Source of the DNA: Eurosta solidaginis
Lineage: Eukaryota; Arthropoda; Insecta; Diptera; Tephritidae
DNA length: 64,000 bases
NCBI RefSeq assembly: GCF_040869045.1
Contig: NC_090319.1
Coordinates: 58,004,779 to 58,068,778 of the forward strand
Reading direction: 5' to 3'
This document shows positions 10,873-21,322 of the stretch, piece by piece. Each line of letters begins with the position of its first letter. Position 1 is the first letter of the stretch. The notes under the pieces are model-generated. The model ran no database searches and was not told where the DNA came from. It saw only the letters and a program-made list of their open reading frames with translations. A program made the translations under genes and the position numbers.

Positions 10873-11186
10873 AAGATTAAGATTAGATTAAGATAAAGAT
10901 TTATTCATTCATTATCCTTACAAAATTCACAAGTATGTATGTAACAAATAAATATATTAAGCTAACAGATAACATTATAATGCAAGAAAAAGTATTTTAG
11001 TATTGAATGCCATCTCAAAATTAAATTAATGGAATTACAAAAGTGTATGGGGTGAATAGAAAAAAAAATTATGACGATTAAGAATAACAACTTAAAGGTT
11101 AAATTTAAGAATAACAACTGCGTTTAAATTACTAGGTGCTAGGGTTCAGCAAATTTTTGATTTTTGTGTGATAGTTGTAAGAGAAA

Positions 11187-12457
11187 CTATTTAACATTCC
11201 GTAAAAATTCACGTAAGTTCCTAATGACACGTACAGACACAGGCAACGCATTGAAAAATTTATATGAGACAATAGTAAAGAAATTATTGAAATGTGTAGT
11301 ACGATAAGTGGGAACAACAACAAGTCCGTGTGAATTCGTCCTCAGGTTATAATTATCCGAATGTAGGCTATGTAAATAACCAGAGCGAACAAAAAATATT
11401 TCTAGGCTTTTGAAATAGTACAAATGCTTAACAGGAAGTATTTTCAGGTCTCTGAATAACTCCATGGAGCTGTGAAATCCATTACGATTACATATTTTTC
11501 TTATGACGCATTTTTGGATAGTTAGAAGTTGCTGTTATTTTTTTTTTTTTTTTAGAAGTTGCTGTAATTTAGTGAAAGATGCACCTCCCCAGCAGCTGAT
11601 GCCATATTGGAGCTTAGAGTGCACCAAGGCATAGTAAATACTTTTGAGCGTAGCGTTTGAGCAAATCTTTCATAGACTATAAAAATAACGAACAGTAGAT
11701 CGCATGTACGACTTCAAACTAGAAATATGCGTAGACCAACTTAGATTTTGGTCAACAGAAACACCCAGGTATTGAAAAACGCTTACTTTTTCAATTGTTA
11801 AACACGCATCGCAGCAGTTTATTTCCGCATTGAAAGTTGTATCAGAACACGATAAACTATTGAGTGCAAAACGCTTGCAATCAGTGGCATGGAACACAAT
11901 TCCAATATCAGGTGGTTTTTTTGGATGTAGGTTAAAGTACATCATCTGCGTTTTTTTGCCGACAGTAAGCTTATATGAAGCAAACCACAACCTTAGCAAA
12001 TGTACGTCATTATTGATGCCTGCTACCAAATCCAGATGGTTCGATGCAACATAGGCAATAACAAGGTCATCTGCGAAGGCGATAACCTTCCCAGAGAAAG
12101 GCAGTGAAAAAATTGAGTTCAAGTAGACCAAAAATAGTAACGGACCTAAAACAGATCCCTGAGGCACTCCTAAGTTAATAATAACAGGATTACTTGAACT
12201 GTTTCCAACCTTCACTTTCTGCACTCTGCTTAACAAGTAAGATTTAAACAAACTATATATAAAGCCACGTAAGCCCGCGCAATACAGTTTGTCTAATAGT
12301 ATCTGGTGATCTACCATATCGAAAGCTTTCGTGACATCTACAAACAATCCAGCACAGTTCTTTTTCTTGTCTAATTCGCTGTGTAAAAAGGTACAAAATT
12401 CTAACAGAGCATCTTCTGTTGACCGCCCACATCTGAATCCAAATTGCATTGCATTAC
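11187..12457 (-). pseudogene. Reverse transcriptase of truncated LINE, frameshifted
   Basis: The main frame (about 262 codons, 11,670-12,457) contains QFGFRCGRSTEDALL, the first catalytic block FVDVTKAFDMVDHQILL, then GVPQGSVLGPLLF and the catalytic FADD. An in-frame stop follows at 11,667. The remaining C-terminal piece (11,187-11,465) reads NLRTNSHGLVVVP...SYKFFNALPVSVR, typical of this LINE group. Between them are frameshifts and a 16-nt T-rich insertion. The first 21 residues of the open frame above 12,460 are MITE sequence, not RT. The endonuclease and N-terminus are absent through 5' truncation. Confidence 0.8.
11522..11565 (-). repeat. Poly(A)-only insertion with 14-bp duplication
   Basis: TTAGAAGTTGCTGT (11,522-11,535) is repeated exactly at 11,552-11,565 around TA followed by a 14-nt T-run. 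This looks like target-primed insertion in which only the poly(A) tail of the template was copied. Confidence 0.6.
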
Positions 12458-12460
12458 TAA

Positions 12461-12991
12461 TACTATGTTCAAACAGAAAAATAAATTGAGGAAATTTCGA
12501 TTTGAATTGAGTGCTGTTCATACAACTCGATTTAGCTTACACAATAGTAACTTGATAGCTGGTTGGCTCATCTCTACAGCAAGAACATACCTTTGTTCAG
12601 ACTGTCAAAATGTGCGTGTTGATATTAGGCGAATGAAATGGAATGCAAACATAAAACTTTGAAATTTTTGTGTGTTGTAAGAAAATGTTTTCAATGTTTT
12701 GGTTTCATTTTAAGTTTGCCATCTTCTTTTGACAATCCCTACTCCAGTGAAATGAAAGACATAAAATCAGCTGATGAGATGAGCCAACCATATAGTTCAG
12801 CCATGCGTAACTGACGTTTAGATATACTCAATAAACACACTTTACAATGTTGCATTTGCAGTTTGAAACAATTTATTACGCAATTTTTTTTAAATTGGCA
12901 ATTTATTATTACAATTTATTATATGACAAATTGCGTAATAAATTGCCCAAATAGTATAAATTGCCAATTTGGTGTGTGTTTGAACCTAGTA
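12461..12991 (+). mobile_element. Harbinger-like MITE, copy 2
   Basis: 531 bp, nearly identical to 984-1515, with TACTATGTTCAAAC and inverted TACTAGGTTCAAAC ends and a TAA duplication (12,458-12,460 and 12,992-12,994). It sits exactly at the 5' junction of the truncated LINE. Downstream of it the duplicated host sequence resumes (TAAAACAATATTTGAAATG, as at 44,553). High identity between copies suggests recent movement by a transposase encoded elsewhere. Confidence 0.78.
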
Positions 12992-13912
12992 TAAAACAAT
13001 ATTTGAAATGTTTTCGCTTACACTGACAGATGCTGCCCAAATAAACAAAAACAATGTCAATTAAAAGATATATAAAATCCAATATGCAAGAACATAAATT
13101 GGCTATGATACTAATAAAAAAAAAAAAAACACAAATAGTAATTCGCAATAGCATAAATACGAGAAGCAACAAAGAAAAAAAGAAGACAAAAAAAAACAAA
13201 TCAAAAATCAACAAGCAAGAAACAAGACAAAGCAAACAATGCGAAATGCAATATTTGTTAACGAAACCATAATAAAGATAACAACAATAGCAACAACAGC
13301 AAATGTCACGTCAAATAGTAACAAACGGGGTTACTAACAAAGAGAATCACACAAAAAGGAAGGAACGCTAGCAAATGTGATTCTAGCAAATCGCATACAA
13401 TCTTCTCAATCAAGTCTATAAATGAAGGTCATAAATATCACGCGTGTATTTTTTCTGCTCCTTACCGCTTTACTGGTCTATGGTGTTAGCAAAACAAATA
13501 TGTAATAAAAAATAACCCAGTAGAAAAAGTAACTAGTAAGAAGCACTTGCAGAAGCTGCACGCTAGCACCAAGAGCAAAATCCAACGTTAATTTTAGGGA
13601 TGTTCAAAATTTTTTATATTGAAGTGCAAATCACAAAACATATACAGAATTATATATACAATAACACTTTTTTAATTAAAAAAACAAATTATTTTAAATG
13701 TTTAAAGAATTTTGATGGTCCGCTTAATGAATAAATTTTGAATAACAATTCTCAGTGCTACAATAATTTTGAAAAATTTTTTGTTATCAATTTGTTAGTT
13801 TAAATTTGAATAACATACCGAAGTTCCTTGGCTTCATATGGAAGTGCTTTTTCTTTGCACTTTCATATGAAGTTTAGGCACTCTATGAATCTATGAGGAA
13901 ATATGGGAATGC
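12992..13912. other. Duplicated block A6 (non-coding)
   Basis: No gene is seen. It matches 44,553-44,690 and 46,555-47,310. The lysine-rich open frame at 13,054-13,272 is a by-product of A-rich sequence. It contains a conserved hairpin (13,832-13,872). Confidence 0.7.
13832..13872. other. Conserved short hairpin
   Basis: CTTCATATGGAAGTGC and GCACTTTCATATGAAG form a 16-bp stem with one mismatch around a 9-nt loop. The paralog at 47,226-47,266 keeps the stem exactly and changes one loop base. The function is unknown. It may be a tiny transposon relic. Confidence 0.45.
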
Positions 13913-13916
13913 ATGA

Positions 13917-14372
13917 TTTTTTTTTTTTTTTTTTTAAAGTCCGGCGGTCCAAAACCTTATACTTTTGGGGTAGCCCTAATATTTCTTTTGTTTCAATAAG
14001 GTTAACAGAGGTGATCGAACGGTTTAAGCTATCTATGTTAAAACATCGCACAGATGAATAAACCGTTCGACAACAACCGGTGCTAACATTTTTATAAGTT
14101 TTCCGCCACTTGGATTTTGATTGCTTACCGATCGCACGCAGCCGTCCTGTTCCAGATTTTACAAGGTAACCTGTAATTAAATATTGTTACATATATACAT
14201 ATTAAACAATAATTTATAATTATTAAAAGCACTTTTATATTTTATCCAAATAATATATAATTATTAAAAGCACCTTTATACTTAACATTAATACCAACCT
14301 TTTTATTATTTTCGTTCCATTGAAACTTGACCGATCAAACTTTCGGAGTTTTTGGTTCGCGTCAAGACAGTA
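13917..14372 (-). pseudogene. Inserted transcript-like sequence with poly(A) and possible exon
   Basis: Absent from copy B (about 47,310-47,345). On the minus strand it ends in a run of about 18 A's (13,918-13,936). Upstream is an uninterrupted frame of over 70 codons (about 14,165 down to 13,937), containing KSKWRKTYKNV and IETKEILGLPQKYKVLDRR. Just before it is a good 3' splice signal (TTTAATTACAG at about 14,170), and AT-rich intron-like sequence precedes that. One reading is a retrocopy of a partly spliced transcript or the last exon of an unidentified mobile gene. I do not recognise the protein, and chance remains possible. Confidence 0.3.
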
Positions 14373-14547
14373 TCTGTGCCTATTCTTCAAGGCAAAACAA
14401 AAACAAAAGTGCTATAAGTGTATAGGGGTTCAGAAATTCTGGTTAATTTTATAACTTCAAACCAGAGGTTGTAGAGTCAGCTAAGTAATGAAATAGTTAT
14501 TCAAGCTCACTTCACACATATTATTATACTCTTTATTTTAGCAGTCG

Positions 14548-14863
14548 GCGGCCACCGTGGTGTGATGGTAGCGTGCTCCGCCAACCACACCGTATGCCCC
14601 GTGTGGTTGAACACGGGCAAAGCAACATCAAAATTTTAGAAATAAGGTTTTTCAATTAGAAGAAAATTTTTCTAAGCGGGGTCGCCCCTCGACAAGCGCT
14701 CCGAGTGTATTTCTCCCATGAAAAGCTCTCAGTGAAAACTCATCTGACTTGCAGATGCCGTTCGGAGTCGGCATAAAACATGTAGGTCCCGTCCGGCCAA
14801 TTTGTAGGGAAAATCAAGAGGAGCACGACGCAAATTGGCTTACATTTATTTATTTTTTTTTAA
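14548..14863 (+). mobile_element. tRNA-derived SINE, copy 2
   Basis: Full-length but with a small 3' deletion. It starts GCGGCCACCGTGGTGTGATGG and ends TTACATTTATTTATT plus T's. The 11-bp duplication TTTAGCAGTCG lies at 14,537-14,547 and 14,864-14,874. Copy B has the site once and unoccupied (TTTAGTAGTCG, 47,712-47,722), so this insertion postdates the segmental duplication. Confidence 0.88.
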
Positions 14864-14874
14864 TTTAGCAGTCG

Positions 14875-15751
14875 CTAAACAAGGTGAGTAGCAACATCGA
14901 AATGTGCTATTGCTCATTTACGCATTTGAAAAAACATAGCATATCTACGAATAATTTTTTACTACATACATGCGTGCATACGTCTGTCCTCGTTGCTCGT
15001 GAATCAACGACTACAATGATTTTACTCTTACCAACTTAGCCACAATTTCAATTTTGATGACCATTGTTTTGAATCCGTGGTGCATATAGCCAGCAGAGCT
15101 TCAAATACAAACTCAGCCTCTTTTTGCAGTAGCATGTGTATATAAGAATAGTATATAAAATTTGAGCATAGAATTTGCGCATGAGATGTTTGCTGCTCCA
15201 ATTACAAATGAAAATTGCTTTACTGCTTGGCTGAGATGTAGTATGAGTACCGAATAGTTTTCCCCTGCTCAACGAAGCTCTCAAGTGCACATCTACGTTT
15301 AACCAAAGGTTCAGTCTATTAAGATTCAATTTTGAGAGTACATGCTAGGATTTTCCAACACTGTAGTGCCACTGAGGATATCTTTACAAGGTTGCCACCT
15401 ACATATGTGGCATTTTTAAAATCCAATAACACATACAGCAGCGAACACGAAAATTGCATTAACAAATATCGTCAATTAAATCCTATGTTTTCTTAATTTC
15501 GATGTCTTTTACGATAAACTTCTATGTACTTTTGTCACTGAAAATATGCAAATCAATTTAAAAAACTTTTTGGAAAAACGCCGAAAAAGTTTTACGAAAA
15601 TTTCAAACTTTTTATTTAGATTTTTTTGAATATGCATTTTTGTAGCCTAATCGTTTATAGTCTGACAAAGTTAAAGTTATAGGTCCGTCAAAATACGCTT
15701 GGATTTTTGACATTTTTTTTTTTCGAAGGGTGTTTCATTTTTTCGTATAAA
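14875..15751. other. Duplicated block A7 (non-coding)
   Basis: No gene is seen. 14,875-15,395 matches 47,723-49,131 apart from the hAT-like insertion there. 15,715-15,751 matches 49,132-49,170. The stretch 15,395-15,480 resembles, in inverted orientation, about 49,540-49,620 (GTGTTCGCTGCT, TTAATTGACGATATTTG). Confidence 0.65.
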
Positions 15752-16642
15752 CAAGTAAGGAAGGCTAAGTTCGGGTGTAACCGAACATTACATAGTTACT
15801 CAACTGAGAGCTTTGGAGACAAAATAAGGGAAAATCACCAGGTAGGAAAATGAACCTAGGGTAACCCTGGAATGTATTTGTATGACATGGGTATCACATG
15901 GAAGGTATTAAAGAGTATTTTAAAAGGGAGTGACCTATAGTTCTTATAGGTGGACGCCATTTCGGGATATCGCCATAAAGATGGACCAGGGGTGACTCTA
16001 GAATGTGCTTGTACGATATGGGTGTAAAATGAAAGGTGCTAATGAGTATTTTAAAAGGGAGTGGGCCTTAGTTCTATAGATGGACGCCTTTTCGAGATAT
16101 CGACATAAAGGTGGACGAGGGGTGACTCTAGAATGTGTTTGTACGATATGGGTATGAAATGAATGGTGTTAATGAGTATTTTAAAAGGGAGTGGGCCTTA
16201 GTTCTATAGGTGGACGCCTTTTCGAGATAACGACATAAAGGTGGACCAGGGGTGACTCTAGAATGTGTTTGTACGATGAAAGGTATAAATGAGGGTTTTA
16301 AAAGGGAGTGGCCCCTAGTCGTATATGTGAAGGCGTTTTCGAGATATCGACCAAAATGTGGGCCAGGGTGACCCAGATCATCATTTGTTCATTTTAAATA
16401 GCGATCTGAGATAAGTGCCCAGGAACCCACATACCAAATTTCATCAAGAGACCTCAAAATTTACTCATATTATCGTGTTAACGGACAGACGAACGGACGG
16501 ACATGGCTCAATCAAATTTGTTTCGATACTGATGATTTTGATATATGGAAGTCTATATCTATCTCGATTCCTTTATACCTGTACAACCAACCGTTATCCA
16601 ATCAAAGTTAACATACTCTGTGTGCAAAGCACGCTGAGTATA
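15752..16642 (-). mobile_element. Helentron-like element, family 1, copy b (core deleted)
   Basis: Has the CAAGTAAGGAAGGCTAAG end, the GTTCGGGTGTAACCGAAC hairpin (15,769-15,786), about four 130-bp units, the GGAC microsatellite and the opposite end GCTGAGTATA. The whole ~150-bp-unit core is missing: sequence jumps at about 16,385 from CAGATCATCATTTG to TTCATTTTAAATAGCGATC. It abuts the truncated start of the RNase H-type LINE. Confidence 0.75.
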
Positions 16643-16659
16643 CAAATTAGACGGGGTAT

Positions 16660-17460
16660 GCAGACTATCAATGCTTAGCATTACGGGAGCCCTGAGAACA
16701 ACCCCGACAGCTGCACTGTATGCCATTCTGCACATTCCACCTGCAGACGTGGGAGCAAAGAACATATCGTTAACAACAGCAACCAGGCTCGGTGCCTCGG
16801 GGCAGCTTGTGCGCCGACCATATGGCCATAGTAGTATAGCGTTATCAATCACAAGGCGAACAGACTGCCTGATTCCCTATCTGCACTTCGAGGGCGATCT
16901 TAAGGCGAGGTGGACGGTTGGAGCAGGAGTGCTTAAATGGCGGACGAGGCGATATATGTGTACACAGATGGTTCTAAAGTAGCGGAAGGAGTAGCGTCTG
17001 CGGTATACTGTGCTGATCAGGAAATAAACAGATCCTACAGCCTGTCGGATTACTGTAGGGTTTCCAAGCGGAAATAATAGCCGTAACCAAGGCAGTAGAA
17101 CCCCTGGAAGAAACTAGCCCAAGCTGCAATCATGTTAACTTTTATATTGACAGTCAAGCAGCAATTAAAGCAATAATCTCGCATAGCACAGCAACTAAAT
17201 ACGTGATACGTGTTAGAGTGTAAGCAGTCTCTGGAGAGAATCGGGACAGGGAGAAGCATACATCCCAGGGCATATGGGAGTAAGTGGGAATGAAAAATCG
17301 GATGAACTAGCTAAACAGGGAGCATCCCTTGAAGCTTGCTCCTTAGACGTCCCAAATAGACTGGGCGAGATTAAGCGAAGGCGAGATGTACACACGATTG
17401 ACCAAGCAGGAAAGGCGTGGGTTCAAGCGCGGGACTGTAAAGTGTCTAAGATTATGTGTA
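16660..17460 (+). pseudogene. RT thumb and RNase H domain, broken
   Basis: The frame LSITGALRTTPTAALYAILHI...KNISLTTATRL is the conserved block after RT in RNase H-carrying LINEs. RNase H itself is readable across frameshifts: VYTDGSKV (first Asp, about 16,960), FQAEIIAV-like (Glu, about 17,060), NFYIDSQAAIKAI (Asp, about 17,140), and PGHMGVSGNEKSDELAKQGA (His and last Asp, about 17,263-17,322). The domain would degrade element RNA in RNA:DNA hybrids. At least two frameshifts and several stops are present. Confidence 0.75.
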
Positions 17461-17464
17461 GGTC

Positions 17465-18045
17465 TTACAAACTTATAGCGGTTTCTTTTCTGAAATAAAT
17501 TGTTGCCTAAGTAAATGGTAAAGCCTTAATAGTGTTCATCTCACCATATTCACTCATATCACAAATCGCACAAGAAGATTGCGCATTGCGCATGTAAAAA
17601 TTAGATCATCTCTTTTTTATGGGCAATTCTTACGTCATTTTCCTTTAGCACTTGTTTTTTTCTCTCTTTCTTTCATTCGCTCAAACAGTCAACTGTGACG
17701 TAGATGCGCAGAACGAAGCAATTTTGAACTCGTGAATGCACCATCTGGTAGTTGATCTGTGCACTCATATTAACAGAGTATATGTGGAACTCAAGAGCGA
17801 ATTGAGAGTTTCACAGAGTTGCACTGCCACACCGCCATTTTATACAGGGTAAAAGTGTAACGCTTTTGCGTTGCGAGCAGGAAACAATTTTCACAAAATA
17901 ACGAAATACCCCGTAAAAGCGTTGCCTGTTTTTTTGAATAGAACAACAACCCTTGCGCGGCGTACAAAAAGCGTAACACTATAGCCAGAAAAGAAAACGC
18001 TAATAGACTAACAAAGTTGCTTCTATCATTAAAAATAGAGGATAC
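17465..18045. other. Unassigned sequence interrupting the RNase H-type LINE
   Basis: No recognisable gene, terminal repeat or duplication. The 95-codon minus frame (17,791-18,078) overlaps the LINE boundary and looks like chance. Confidence 0.4.
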
Positions 18046-18054
18046 TGTAGACTC

Positions 18055-18327
18055 ATGACGTGTATTCTGACTGGACACTGCCTTCTGGTGTCACATGCCT
18101 TTAAATTAGGCTTGGTCAGTGATAGCAGATGTAGGAAGTGCGGGCTGGAGGAGGAAACGATGGAGCATGTTCTGTGCTCGTGGCCTGCGCTTGCCTGGCT
18201 AAGACTCCAGCTATTAGGAGGGATACAGCTGTCAGATCAAGAAGCAGCAAGTGGCTTAAGTCCTAGGAAGCTTCTAGTCTTTGCCAAGAGGACGGAATTA
18301 TTTTATAACATAGGTCCTGGTTTTTGA
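18055..18327 (+). pseudogene. C-terminal zinc-knuckle region of RNase H-type LINE
   Basis: A 90-codon frame. LTGHCLLVSHAFKLGL is followed by CRKCGLEEETMEHVLCSWPAL, a Cys2-His-Cys cluster (C-x2-C-x8-H-x3-C) commonly found at the end of such ORF2 proteins. It ends LLVFAKRTELFYNIGPGF and a stop. The ATG is incidental. Confidence 0.75.
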
Positions 18328-18796
18328 TAGGGTTTTTCAGTTTGGTTGTTAAAACAAACTTCTGGTAACACTAAGGCCTTATTCAGTCTATGCGAGGTCC
18401 TCATGGACCGGCCAGTTCAACCTAACCTAACAGTAACAAGGTTGTTTTATTTGAAACGACGTAAACTCATTTTCAAAATTCCTATAGAAGCCGTCTGAAA
18501 CATACTAATTTTACGAACATGAGAAAGATGAAAGGATGCTTAAATCCATTACAAATTAAGGTCTCATTAACACTTTAAACCAGATTTTGATTATGTCATC
18601 CCGCTTAAGTTCGAGCAGTGTTGTTACTCAAAATTTATTGCACTGCTCCAAACTCTGGTTATTTGGCAGTATAAGATAGAACATATTGGCAGTTTGGAAA
18701 CAAATGAAACTAATTAAGTGCACGCTTTGTTTTTTTTTCGTAAAAATATAAAGCTAACATAATAACAAATTTCCATGGAAATGTTATTTTGACATG

Positions 18797-20624
18797 AGTG
18801 CGTGAGTGCGAGGAGCTTGAGCTGCTAGCCACCAGGAATAACGCCCGAAAATTCTACCAAAAAATACGGCGACAGACGGAAGGTTTTAAGACCGGGGCAA
18901 ACTCCTGTAGGAATGAAAACGGCGACCTTGTAACTGATGTCCAGAGAGTGCTTAGATTATGGAGGGAACACTTCTCTGCTCTCCTAAATGGAGGCAGCAA
19001 TTCACCGCGCAGAGATGAAGAACCCGATCCCGCAATCGATGATGATGGAATATATGTCCCCCCGCCCGATTATGACGAAGTTAGAATAGCAATAACCAGA
19101 TTGAAAAACAACAAGGCCGTGGGCGCTGATGGATTTCCTGCGGAGCTATTCAAGTTCGGCGGCGAGGAGTTGGTAAGGCGCATGCAGCAGCTTTTTAGCA
19201 AAATATGGGCGGACGAAAGCATGCCCGACGGTTGGAATCTAAGTGTTCTTTGCCCAGTCCACAAGAAGGGGGATACTGCAAAATGCACCAACTATCGTGG
19301 AATCAGCCTTCTTAATATCGCATATAAGGTCCTTTCAAGTGTATTGTGCGAAAGATTGAAGCCCACCGTGAACCGGCTGATTGGACCTTATCAGTGCGGC
19401 TTCAGACCTGGTAAATCTACCATCGACCAGATTTTCACAATGCGCCAAATCTTGGAAAAAACCCGTGAAAAGAGAATCGACACACACCACCTCTTCGTCG
19501 ACTTTAAAGCCGCCTTCGACAGCACGAAAAGGAGCTGCCTATATGCCGCTATGTCTGAATTTGGTTTCCCCGCAAAACTTATACGGCTGTGCAAAATGAC
19601 GTTGAGCAACACCATCAGTTCAGTCAGAATTGGGAAGGACCTCTCCGAGCCGTTCGAAACTAAACGAGGTTTCAGACAGGGTGACCCCCTATCGTGCGAT
19701 TTCTTTAATTTGATGCTGGAGAAAATTATACTAGCTGCAGAACTAAACCGCACTGGAGCAATATACTATAAAAGCGTGCAATTACTGGCATATGCTGATG
19801 ACATTGATATCATCGGCCTAAACACCCGCGCTGTTAGTTCTGCTTACTCCAAGCTGGAAAAAGAAGCGGTAAAGATGGGTTTGATGGTGAATGAGGACAA
19901 AACGAAGTACCTGCTGTCATCGAGCAAAGAGTCAGCGCATATGCGCCTTGGCAACCACGCTACTGTTGGCAGCCATAATTTCGAAATAGTAAAAGACTTC
20001 GTTTATTTGGGAACCAGCATCAACATTAGCAACAACATCAGCACTGAAATCCAGCGAAGAATCAATCTTGCCAATAAATGCTACTTTGGACTAGGTAGGC
20101 AATTGAAAAGTAAAGTCCTCTCTCGGCGAACGAAAATCATACTCTACAAGTCACTTATCGTACCCGTCCTGCTATATGGGGCAGAAGCATGGACCATGAC
20201 AACAGCAGATGAAGCGGCTTTGGGAGTGTTCGAGAGAAAAGTTCTTCGAAAGATTTATGGACCTCTACGCGTTGGCGATGGCGAGTACCGAAGAAGATTT
20301 AATGATGAGCTGTACGAGCTATACGCAGACATCAACATAGTCCAGCGAATTAAAACGCAGCGGCTGCGCTGGCTAGGCCATGTTATGCGAATGAAAGATG
20401 ATGCTCCGGCCAAGAAAGTGTTTCTATCGGAACCCGCCTATGGAAGCAGAGGTAGAGGGCGGCCCCCACTCCGTTGGAAGGACCAGGTGGAAAACGATTT
20501 AAACTCCCTTGGTGTGACCAATTGGCGCCGGTTGGCGGAGCGAAGGAGCGACTGGCGCGCCTTGTTGGACGGCCATAACCGTTTAGACGGTTAAGCGCCA
20601 ATTAAGTAAGTAAGTAAGTAAGTA
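18797..20624 (+). mobile_element. RTE-clade LINE, 5'-truncated, recent
   Basis: Sits inside the left arm of the inverted repeat. The sequence before it (CCATGGAAATGTTATTTTGACATG) and after it (GTATAAATATTTTG) are contiguous in the right arm. It ends in a (TAAG)5 microsatellite tail (20,605-20,624), typical of RTE elements. The endonuclease is missing because of 5' truncation. No clear target duplication. Confidence 0.8.
18798..20594 (+). CDS. RTE-type reverse transcriptase, 598 codons, uninterrupted
   Basis: An open frame with all RT blocks: [16 protein letters not shown] (104-119), CPVHKKGD and NYRGISLL (152-172), [15 protein letters not shown] (199-213), the first catalytic Asp in VDFKAAFDS (234-242), GFRQGDPLS (291-299), the catalytic AYADD (331-335), and VYLGTSI (402-408). 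The C-terminal region has [11 protein letters not shown] (522-532) and GRGRPPLRW (552-560), which are RTE features. The protein would prime cDNA synthesis at nicked DNA. It lacks the N-terminal APE endonuclease, so it cannot move alone, and the listed ATG (in MRECEE) is only the first Met after truncation. Absence of stops in a dead copy suggests a young insertion. Confidence 0.85.
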   Translation: MRECEELELLATRNNARKFYQKIRRQTEGFKTGANSCRNENGDLVTDVQRVLRLWREHFSALLNGGSNSPRRDEEPDPAIDDDGIYVPPPDYDEVRIAITRLKNNKAVGADGFPAELFKFGGEELVRRMQQLFSKIWADESMPDGWNLSVLCPVHKKGDTAKCTNYRGISLLNIAYKVLSSVLCERLKPTVNRLIGPYQCGFRPGKSTIDQIFTMRQILEKTREKRIDTHHLFVDFKAAFDSTKRSCLYAAMSEFGFPAKLIRLCKMTLSNTISSVRIGKDLSEPFETKRGFRQGDPLSCDFFNLMLEKIILAAELNRTGAIYYKSVQLLAYADDIDIIGLNTRAVSSAYSKLEKEAVKMGLMVNEDKTKYLLSSSKESAHMRLGNHATVGSHNFEIVKDFVYLGTSINISNNISTEIQRRINLANKCYFGLGRQLKSKVLSRRTKIILYKSLIVPVLLYGAEAWTMTTADEAALGVFERKVLRKIYGPLRVGDGEYRRRFNDELYELYADINIVQRIKTQRLRWLGHVMRMKDDAPAKKVFLSEPAYGSRGRGRPPLRWKDQVENDLNSLGVTNWRRLAERRSDWRALLDGHNRLDG

Positions 20625-21167
20625 TAAATATTTTGTATTTTTCATCATTAAGGGCATTGAAATTTTAATTAGTGAAAAAAAGTGTTTTTATTCTTGTTAA
20701 ACGTGTTTGCTTATTTTTCATGCACACGGCCCAATTATGTATAAATAACGCCCACAAAATTGATCTTGGTGTAGTTTTACTTAAAAACCAGTGGAAATAG
20801 TCTAAAACTAAAATGTGTTTACACAATTGTTTGGCGCTCTTCTTTGTCATGCTTGGCTGCAGTTTGACTTTTTCGAATTCGGCATATCGTATGCTAGGTG
20901 GCAGAGTATGGACTATAGACAGAAGTCCATATTTAGTATCAATACGTGGTGGTTAATGTCTTGACTATATTTGATTATTCTTGGTGCAGTCGGCATTATA
21001 GAATTCTAGTACATTATTTCGATCGAGCAATGATTTTTGCTTTTTAGATCCTGGGACACCGGGCATTATAAATGGAAAAATTGCTTACAAATGTAACTAA
21101 TAATGAAGTTCTAAGCTTTTTAAATGAAAATATTTACCCTTAATTGCAGGGTGCTGTTATACATCGA

Positions 21168-21322
21168 CTACTGAGTGGAAAATCCCCCCAACTCGGCTGA
21201 ACGCGCCATTTCAGAACTTTTTTCATACACTTTGCAGCTCACGTCAAAGCATATAGAAATTATTTTAAGATAGAGCTTTTTCGAAACGGCAGTTGAGTTA
21301 TGGTGATATTCCAATTAGCAGT
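21168..21322. mobile_element. Foldback MITE of the GCCCTATCTC family, copy 1
   Basis: The ends read CGACTACTGAGTGGAAAATC and, inverted, CGACTGCTAATTGGAATATC. The inner parts echo the family motif (CTCGGCTGAACGCGCCATTTCAG and AAGATAGAGCTTTTTCGAAACGG). It lies in the spacer of the long inverted repeat. Related copies are at 35,489-35,794 and 61,004-61,314. Confidence 0.55.

Larger units (their letters stand above)
10873..12457 (-). mobile_element. 5'-truncated LINE (CR1/L2-like RT)
   Basis: A minus-strand LINE of about 1.58 kb. Its 3' end carries a TTAATC-type tail (10,873-10,900). Its 5' end stops within the RT domain, where a MITE now sits. Copy B is uninterrupted at 44,550/44,551 (TTTGAATTGCTAAAAC), which defines the insertion. 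The RT resembles the CR1/L2/Rex group rather than the CR1-like family at 2,775 (FADD rather than YADD, and a different C-terminus), so it is a separate family. Confidence 0.75.
16652..18431 (+). mobile_element. RNase H-type LINE (I/R1/LOA group), truncated and interrupted
   Basis: Starts inside the post-RT region, continues through RNase H, is broken at about 17,470-18,045 by unrelated sequence, then resumes with the C-terminal zinc-knuckle region. It ends in a 3' UTR (GGCCAGTTCAACCTAACC). A second degenerate copy of the same family lies at 52,145-52,500 on the other strand. Confidence 0.7.

Noticed and set aside
13054..13272. Lysine-rich protein gene (also 46,485-46,718)
   Set aside because: It arises from A-rich DNA, and the paralog shifts frame at A-runs.
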